Positions 7,153-11,297 of a stretch of 11,297 nucleotides of DNA are shown piece by piece. Source of the DNA: JACQNR01 sp049515175. GTDB taxonomy: Bacteria; Acidobacteriota; Terriglobia; UBA7540. A program made the position numbers and the translations under genes. Position 1 is the stretch's first letter, and each line of letters starts with the position of its first letter. Below the pieces are notes generated by a model, which was not told where the DNA came from, did no database searches, and saw only the letters and a list, made by a program, of their open reading frames with translations. The stretch lies in the NCBI GenBank assembly GCA_049515175.1, contig JBEKUI010000148.1:1-11297 (forward strand), in the 5' to 3' direction.

Positions 7153-7181
7153 TTAATAGAAGACAAATCCAAATAAGTAAA
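7153..7181 (-). promoter_or_regulatory. Second, weaker minus-strand promoter candidate in AT-rich patch
   Basis: TTTACT (7181-7176) and TATTAA (7158-7153) have a 17-base spacer, four matches each to consensus. They sit in the most AT-rich stretch of the intergenic region (about 7145-7198). It would give a leader of roughly 140 bases. Confidence 0.3.
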
Positions 7182-7283
7182 CGCCACTATAGAAAACAGC
7201 CGACACTGAAACAGAAACCTGACATCTCCAGAGGCCTCCCGGCACGGAGGTCCGCGCCAGCCCGCCCTCGGTATGTCCATGCC

Positions 7284-7296
7284 CTGACAGTGTCAG
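7284..7296. promoter_or_regulatory. Operator-like palindrome CTGACAGTGTCAG
   Basis: Perfect 6-bp arms CTGACA and TGTCAG sit around a single central base, in the middle of the divergent intergenic region and about 17 bases upstream of the possible plus-strand -35 element. The size and symmetry suit a dimeric repressor site. No regulator gene is present nearby, so the binding protein is unknown. Confidence 0.35.
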
Positions 7297-7377
7297 CCGC
7301 CAGACGGAGGGATTGCCTTTACTTTGAACAAATGTGGTAGCAGAATTGCCTCATTCACGACGGTTTTGATCCCGGTG

Positions 7378-7515
7378 CGGGTGCAGTCACCACCCGGCGC
7401 CTAACAACGTGACCCGTGGAGTTCTCGATGGCGCAGCGTTGTCCTGATTGAGAACTCCCGATGGTGTGAGACCCTGAGCGACCGGATCGCTTGCCGCGGC
7501 CAAAAACCGCCGCAA
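7378..7515 (+). other. Structured leader: four consecutive hairpins before the barrel gene
   Basis: Four stems can be drawn. (1) CGGGTG/CACCCG, 7378-7396, loop 7. (2) GGAGTTCTCGAT/ATTGAGAACTCC, 7418-7458: nine perfect pairs then one G-U and two A-U pairs, loop 17. (3) AGCGA/TCGCT, 7477-7491, loop 5. (4) TTGCCGCGG/CCGCCGCAA, 7491-7515: nine positions with one C-C mismatch and an A-rich loop of 7. Stems 3 and 4 share base 7491, so they compete by one position. No known riboswitch class was recognised; it may be a cis-regulatory leader or DNA-level structure. Confidence 0.4.
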
Positions 7516-7547
7516 GCCTCGCCAGCCATTACGAAAGGCCCACGCCA

Positions 7548-8873
7548 ATGTTTCGACATCCCATTGAAATAAGGCTCGACCACACCGCGGCAGCGAGAAG
7601 GCAGTCGCACCAAGTCGGCACGGCCCTCTGGCCGGTCGCCGCCATCGCCCTCCTGGTGCTCCTCCCGTCTTGCCCGCTGGCGCAGACTGCCACGCGCGCA
7701 GCGGACATCGAAGCAGCACGTGAAGAAAAGGCCGGGCACCTGAAACCCGACGAGCCCTCGAAGATTGAACGCATCCTGCGGGATTTTCGCGACAACAAGA
7801 TGCTGGAGCGTTCGACCGCAGGGATTGCCGGCTTCCGGGTCAAATTTGGCGGCCTCGTGCAAGGCAGCGGCTTCGCCCTGGGGCCGGAATACTTGCGCCA
7901 GGATCTTGTAGGCGGGAATCTCATCTTTCGCACCGCCGCGCAGATTTCCACTCACGCCTTCCAGCGATATGACGCCCAAATCAGCGCCCCCCACTTTGCC
8001 CACAAACTCCTCTTCTTCGATCTCTTCGGCGTCCATCACGACTACCGCAGTATTAATTACTATGGCCCCGGCGCCGAGTCGAAAAGGAGCTCTCGGACCG
8101 ATTTCCGCATCATCGACACGGCGATTGACGGCACGCTCGGAATCCAGCCGATCCCGCACCTGAGGCTGGGAGTCTCCAGCGGATATCTTTTCGTGAACCT
8201 GGGCCCGGGAAAGGACTCCCGATTCGCATCAACAGACAAGGTCTTTTCGCCTTCGGAGGCCGTGGGGATCGACACTCGCCCTGACTTTGTGCGAATCGGT
8301 ACGTTCGCACGCTTCGACTACCGCGATAATCCGGGCGGACCGCGGAGCGGCGGAGACTACCTCGTTCAGTGGGACCGCTTCCTGGCGCGGCCCAGCGGTT
8401 TGAACAATGACTTTCGCCGCCTGAACGTGGAAGTGCAGCAGTACATCCCCTTTTTCAATCGCCGCCGCGTGATCGCACTGCACGGGCAGTCGGTGCTGAC
8501 TTACCCGGACGGCGCCAACGTCGTACCCTTCTACCTCCAACCCACGCTGGGAGGGTCGGAAGACCTGCGGGGTTTCCGTCCGTTCCGCTTCTACGACAAC
8601 AACCTGATTCTGGTGAACGGAGAATATCGCTGGGAAGTCTTCAGCGGCCTCGATATGGCCCTCTTTGCCGATGCCGGCAAAGTCTTTCGTCAGCATGCGA
8701 ATTGGAACGTGCGCAATATGGAAGCCGACTTTGGATTCGGGTTCCGTTTTAATGTCCGCAACAATGTGTTTCTGCGGATCGATACGGGCTTCAGCCACGA
8801 GGGTTTCCAGATCTGGTTCAAGTTTGGCAACGTCTTCGGAGAAGAACGAATCCGAACCTCTCGCTTCCAGTAG
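7548..8873 (+). CDS. Omp85/BamA-like outer-membrane beta-barrel protein (bacterial surface antigen family)
   Basis: This 441-residue protein has a long-n-region signal peptide (hydrophobic residues 25-40, cleavage probably between 42 and 48). After a short charged helical segment (52-90), the rest is alternating beta-strand sequence typical of a 16-strand barrel. The L6-loop hallmark is present as GSEDLRGF with L340-R341-G342-F343, followed by the usual LVNGEYRWEVF and a closing strand GFQIWFKFGNVF near the C-terminus. There is no room for canonical POTRA repeats (about 75 residues each), so this is not BamA or TamA itself but a short Omp85-superfamily member of unknown cargo. The ATG at 7548 is chosen because AAAGG precedes it and a signal peptide follows; an upstream TTG at 7491 falls inside a predicted hairpin. 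It lies 23 bp upstream of the next gene, so it probably heads an operon. Confidence 0.88.
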   Translation: MFRHPIEIRLDHTAAARRQSHQVGTALWPVAAIALLVLLPSCPLAQTATRAADIEAAREEKAGHLKPDEPSKIERILRDFRDNKMLERSTAGIAGFRVKFGGLVQGSGFALGPEYLRQDLVGGNLIFRTAAQISTHAFQRYDAQISAPHFAHKLLFFDLFGVHHDYRSINYYGPGAESKRSSRTDFRIIDTAIDGTLGIQPIPHLRLGVSSGYLFVNLGPGKDSRFASTDKVFSPSEAVGIDTRPDFVRIGTFARFDYRDNPGGPRSGGDYLVQWDRFLARPSGLNNDFRRLNVEVQQYIPFFNRRRVIALHGQSVLTYPDGANVVPFYLQPTLGGSEDLRGFRPFRFYDNNLILVNGEYRWEVFSGLDMALFADAGKVFRQHANWNVRNMEADFGFGFRFNVRNNVFLRIDTGFSHEGFQIWFKFGNVFGEERIRTSRFQ

Positions 8874-8896
8874 GCGCAAGTTCGGGAGCAGACGCC

Positions 8897-10528
8897 ATGT
8901 TCAAGCGCGCCATCGTACGCTGCACGGTTCTGAGCGGAGTTTTCCTTTTGCAATGGCTGGCTGCGCCGCTTATCGCACGAAAGTTCTATGACGATGATCC
9001 CATACCCAATGAACCCCCACCCGCGAATGTCACCAACATCCGAGGGCGCAAGTTAGGCGATTACTACGATTTCGTCGCCAACACCTTCGGCAAACCGGGC
9101 GAACGGCCGCAGAAAGGGAAGCTCATTCCAGCCCGAGCCGTGAACACGCTCGGCGAGGTCCACGACTGCGCCTGGTACACTAACCGCCACTACAGAGTGC
9201 GCATGGATGCGGCAGCGCTCGCACGTGGCGCCGGCGCAGCCAATGCTCCCGACACGAGCGGCCCGCTGAGCGTCGTGGCCGCCAAGACCGCGGGCGTCAT
9301 GCCCGGATTCCGGATCAAGGATGCGGGAGGCCGCCTCTACTTCGTCAAGTTCGACCCCAAGTCAAATCCCGAAATGGCCACTGCAGCGGACATCATCGTA
9401 TCGAATTTCTTCTACGCGCTCGGGTACAACGTTCCGGAGAATTACTTGCTTACCTTCACTCGCTCGCAGTTGAAGGTTTCTCCAGACGCCGCGCTAACCG
9501 ACGCCCAGGGCAAGCGGCGCCCCATGACCGACCGGGACGTCACCGAAACGCTGCTCGCCGTCCCGCGTACCGCAGACGGCCGCTATCGCGCCGTGGCTAG
9601 CCTGCGAATCGAGGGCCAGGCGATTGGAGAGTTCCGCTACTACGGCACACGCTCTGACGACCCGAACGACATCGTTTCCCACGAGCATCGCCGCGACCTG
9701 CGCGGCCTGCGCGTCTTCTGCGCCTGGCTTGGGCACGACGATACACGGGATATCAACACCTTCGACACACTGGTCGAGCAGGGCGGCCGGAAATACGTCA
9801 AGCACTATCTCATCGACTTCGGCGCCGCCCTGGGCAGTGACAGCAATTTCCCCAACAGTCCCCGCTCCGGAAACGTCACGTGGTTTGACTGGAAGACTTC
9901 CGCCCAACAGTTCTTCAGCCTGGGGTTGGCCGTCCCTCGCTGGGCCATGGCCAAATACCCGGATATCCCTGCCGTGGGCCGATTTGAAGCCGACATCTTC
10001 GATCCCGAAAAGTGGGTTCCGTTCTACCCCAACCCCGCGTTCACGAACTGTCTTCCCGACGACGCCTTCTGGGCGGCGAAGCAGGTCATGGCTTTCACCG
10101 ACGACGATATCCGCACGCTGGTGAGAACGGGTCAGTTCACGGACCGCCGCGCGGAAGACTGGATCGTGCAATGCCTCATCAAGCGCCGGGACAAGATTGG
10201 CAAGGCCTATTTCGCCAAAGTGCTGCCGCTGGATCATTTCAGGATTCGTGATGAGCGACTGGAGCTCGAGGATCTGGCGGCAACGCACCACCTGGGCAAG
10301 GCGCAGGATTATGCGATCCAGTGGTCGCGGTTCGACAATGAATCGGAACAAAAGACGCCGCTCGCCGGAGAGACCTCAGCAAGATTGCCCCAGGCGATTC
10401 AAAACGCGAAAACCGGTGAGTACTTTGCGGCCCGCATCAGCGGCTCTGAGCCAGCGAAGAGCGTGACAGTGTACATCCGCAAGGAGCCGGGCGGCATCAA
10501 AGTAGCCGGCATCGACCGTACGTGGTGA
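8897..10528 (+). CDS. Exported protein of unassigned family with kinase-like motifs
   Basis: This 543-residue protein has a signal peptide (KRAIVR n-region, hydrophobic 11-27, likely cleavage after LIA). I cannot assign a named family. Visible landmarks follow the order of a protein-kinase-like fold: a Gly-containing strand pair (133-147), FVKFDP with K151, a helix with A-A-D-I-I-V-S-N-F (163-171), a GHDDTRDINTF segment giving D282-x4-N287, and LIDFG with D307. This spacing resembles the ATP-binding Lys, catalytic Asp/Asn and DFG of eukaryotic-like and PI3K-like kinases. A small beta-rich C-terminal region (about 495-543) follows. An exported ATP-using enzyme would need an unusual phosphate donor, so the kinase role is inference. 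A GGGAG Shine-Dalgarno lies about 10 bases before the ATG; the gene follows the barrel gene by 23 bp. Confidence 0.85.
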   Translation: MFKRAIVRCTVLSGVFLLQWLAAPLIARKFYDDDPIPNEPPPANVTNIRGRKLGDYYDFVANTFGKPGERPQKGKLIPARAVNTLGEVHDCAWYTNRHYRVRMDAAALARGAGAANAPDTSGPLSVVAAKTAGVMPGFRIKDAGGRLYFVKFDPKSNPEMATAADIIVSNFFYALGYNVPENYLLTFTRSQLKVSPDAALTDAQGKRRPMTDRDVTETLLAVPRTADGRYRAVASLRIEGQAIGEFRYYGTRSDDPNDIVSHEHRRDLRGLRVFCAWLGHDDTRDINTFDTLVEQGGRKYVKHYLIDFGAALGSDSNFPNSPRSGNVTWFDWKTSAQQFFSLGLAVPRWAMAKYPDIPAVGRFEADIFDPEKWVPFYPNPAFTNCLPDDAFWAAKQVMAFTDDDIRTLVRTGQFTDRRAEDWIVQCLIKRRDKIGKAYFAKVLPLDHFRIRDERLELEDLAATHHLGKAQDYAIQWSRFDNESEQKTPLAGETSARLPQAIQNAKTGEYFAARISGSEPAKSVTVYIRKEPGGIKVAGIDRTW

Positions 10529-10571
10529 AGCAGCAGGGCTTTTCAGTATCACACTGCATCGGCGGAAGTGC

Positions 10572-10589
10572 GCCACGCTGGATCGTGGC
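10572..10589 (+). terminator. Hairpin between the kinase-like and PAP2 genes, possible weak terminator
   Basis: GCCACG-CTGGAT-CGTGGC forms a perfect 6-bp stem with a 6-base loop, 43 bases after the upstream stop codon. Only CTTT follows, so it is not a strong intrinsic terminator and may just partly separate the two genes. The whole 104-bp gap shows no other clear signal. Confidence 0.35.
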
Positions 10590-10632
10590 CTTTGGGAAGG
10601 AAGCCGGCGCGGCTCAACGCCCCAATTCCACT

Positions 10633-11297
10633 ATGCTCAGCATTCTCTACCCCAAGGGCATCCGAGCCGTCCTCATCACTCAAATCCTCTGGCTGCTTTT
10701 GCCGGGAAGCCCCCTGGCTGCCCAGTCGAACGGCTCAGAAACCACTCCCCCCAACTGTCCGGACGCAGGAAGTGCACAAGCCCAAGCGTCATGCAGCAAG
10801 TCCGACGAAGGATACCGATTCAAGAGCCTGCCCCGCGACGTGCTGCATGACCAGGCCTTTCTGTGGTCCCGCCCTTTTCGGCCGCGCCGCAGCGACCTTC
10901 CCTGGGCCGCGGCTTTCTTCGGAACCACGGCTGGATTGATCGCCATCGACCAGCGCGCGGGTCAGAGTATCTCCGCCAATCCCCCGGGGGTCGGTTACCA
11001 GTTCGGCAAGAACGTGAGTTTCCTGGGAACGCCCTATACCGGCGCCATTCTGAGCGGCGGCATTTACCTTGCGGGCTGGAAACAACAGGACGAATACCTT
11101 AAGACGTCCAGCCTCCTGGCCCTGCGCGCCGCCGTGGATAGCGCGATCATCGTTCAGGTCCTCAAGGCCGCGACCCAGCGCCCGCGGCCCACCTCTTCCG
11201 GGGGCGTCACGCGCGACCACAACGCCGACGGTCAGTTTTTCTCCGGGGGAAATTCCTTCCCCTCGGGCCATACAATCGGGGCGTTTTCATTCGCCAC
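10633..11297 (+). CDS. Secreted PAP2-family (acid phosphatase/lipid phosphatase) protein, 3' end cut by window edge
   Basis: 221 codons are visible before the right edge. A signal peptide is evident (hydrophobic ILWLLLPGSPLAA, cleavage near residue 30). The first two PAP2 motifs are present: K-x6-RP as KAATQRPRP (K178, R185, P186) and PSGH as SFPSGHT with H213. The third motif (SR-x5-H-x3-D) lies beyond the window. The family hydrolyses phosphate monoesters or anhydrides of lipids such as undecaprenyl pyrophosphate or phosphatidate at the membrane outer face. A hydrophobic stretch near residues 98-110 and another near 140-155 suggest membrane association. The start is uncertain: no Shine-Dalgarno lies close to ATG 10633, and an in-frame GTG at 10585 is possible, but the signal peptide supports 10633. 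Confidence 0.87.
   Translation, partial: MLSILYPKGIRAVLITQILWLLLPGSPLAAQSNGSETTPPNCPDAGSAQAQASCSKSDEGYRFKSLPRDVLHDQAFLWSRPFRPRRSDLPWAAAFFGTTAGLIAIDQRAGQSISANPPGVGYQFGKNVSFLGTPYTGAILSGGIYLAGWKQQDEYLKTSSLLALRAAVDSAIIVQVLKAATQRPRPTSSGGVTRDHNADGQFFSGGNSFPSGHTIGAFSFA

Larger units (their letters stand above)
7010..7547. other. Divergent intergenic region without a gene
   Basis: No convincing coding sequence was found in these 538 bases. From left to right it holds a minus-strand promoter (7050-7078), an AT-rich patch with a second weak promoter (7153-7181), a 13-bp palindrome (7284-7296), a poor plus-strand promoter-like stretch (TTGCCT at 7313 and TAGCAG at 7338, spacer 19), and a series of hairpins (7378-7515) before the ribosome-binding site AAAGG (about 7534-7538) of the barrel gene. 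It should drive both flanking operons. Confidence 0.6.

Noticed and set aside
7250..7547. Small RNA gene or known riboswitch in the leader
   Set aside because: No conserved riboswitch core was recognised; only hairpins and a palindrome can be supported.
7401..8159. Minus-strand open frame of 252 codons overlapping the barrel gene
   Set aside because: It is antisense to the recognised Omp85-type gene and its leader, lacks any recognisable domain, and its composition is typical of a GC-rich shadow frame.
7548..8873. BamA or TamA assignment for the barrel protein
   Set aside because: There are no POTRA repeats and the length (441 residues) is far shorter than those proteins; only the barrel superfamily can be claimed.
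9494..10351. Minus-strand open frame of 285 codons inside the kinase-like gene
   Set aside because: It is antisense to an exported protein with a signal peptide, a good ribosome-binding site and ordered motifs; the antisense product shows no family features.
10789..11271. Minus-strand open frame opposite the PAP2 gene
   Set aside because: The plus strand contains both PAP2 motifs in frame, so this is a shadow.

Overview
The window looks like chromosomal DNA from a GC-rich Gram-negative bacterium, most likely an Acidobacteriota member. The evidence is a CRTAC1-type FG-GAP/VCBS protein with an ASPIC/UnbV tail, a Hanks-type Ser/Thr kinase with a C-terminal membrane block, an Npt1/Npt2-like transporter fused to HEAT repeats, and an Omp85-type outer-membrane barrel. 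The placement is inferred from gene content and was not tested by a database search. No tRNA, rRNA, CRISPR array, insertion sequence or phage gene was seen.

The left part (1-7009) is entirely on the minus strand. In transcription order it holds: a nucleotide-transporter-like membrane protein with a HEAT-repeat tail (7009-4370); a small cyclic-nucleotide-binding protein (4357-3881); a secreted or lipid-anchored dual-specificity-type phosphatase (3884-3297); a membrane-anchored Ser/Thr protein kinase (3228-1801); and a secreted CRTAC1-like protein (1634 to beyond the left edge). The first three are tightly packed (12-bp gap, then a 4-bp ATGA overlap) and are almost certainly one operon. The kinase follows after 68 bp containing a stem-loop. 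A good intrinsic terminator lies between the kinase and the CRTAC1 gene. The first two genes share a reading frame and are separated by one TAA and four sense codons, so they look like a split form of a three-domain NTT-HEAT-cNMP protein.

A 538-bp divergent intergenic region (7010-7547) holds a convincing minus-strand promoter, an AT-rich patch, a 13-bp operator-like palindrome and a run of hairpins leading to the first plus-strand gene.

The right part (7548-11297) is on the plus strand and is all envelope-related: an Omp85/BamA-like barrel without visible POTRA repeats, a secreted protein of unassigned family with kinase-like landmarks (Lys in a VKF strand, D-x4-N, IDFG), and a secreted PAP2-family phosphatase cut by the right edge.

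The two points most worth following up are the in-frame transporter/cNMP split inside a kinase-phosphatase signalling operon, and the possible exported atypical kinase encoded next to an outer-membrane barrel and a lipid-phosphate phosphatase.
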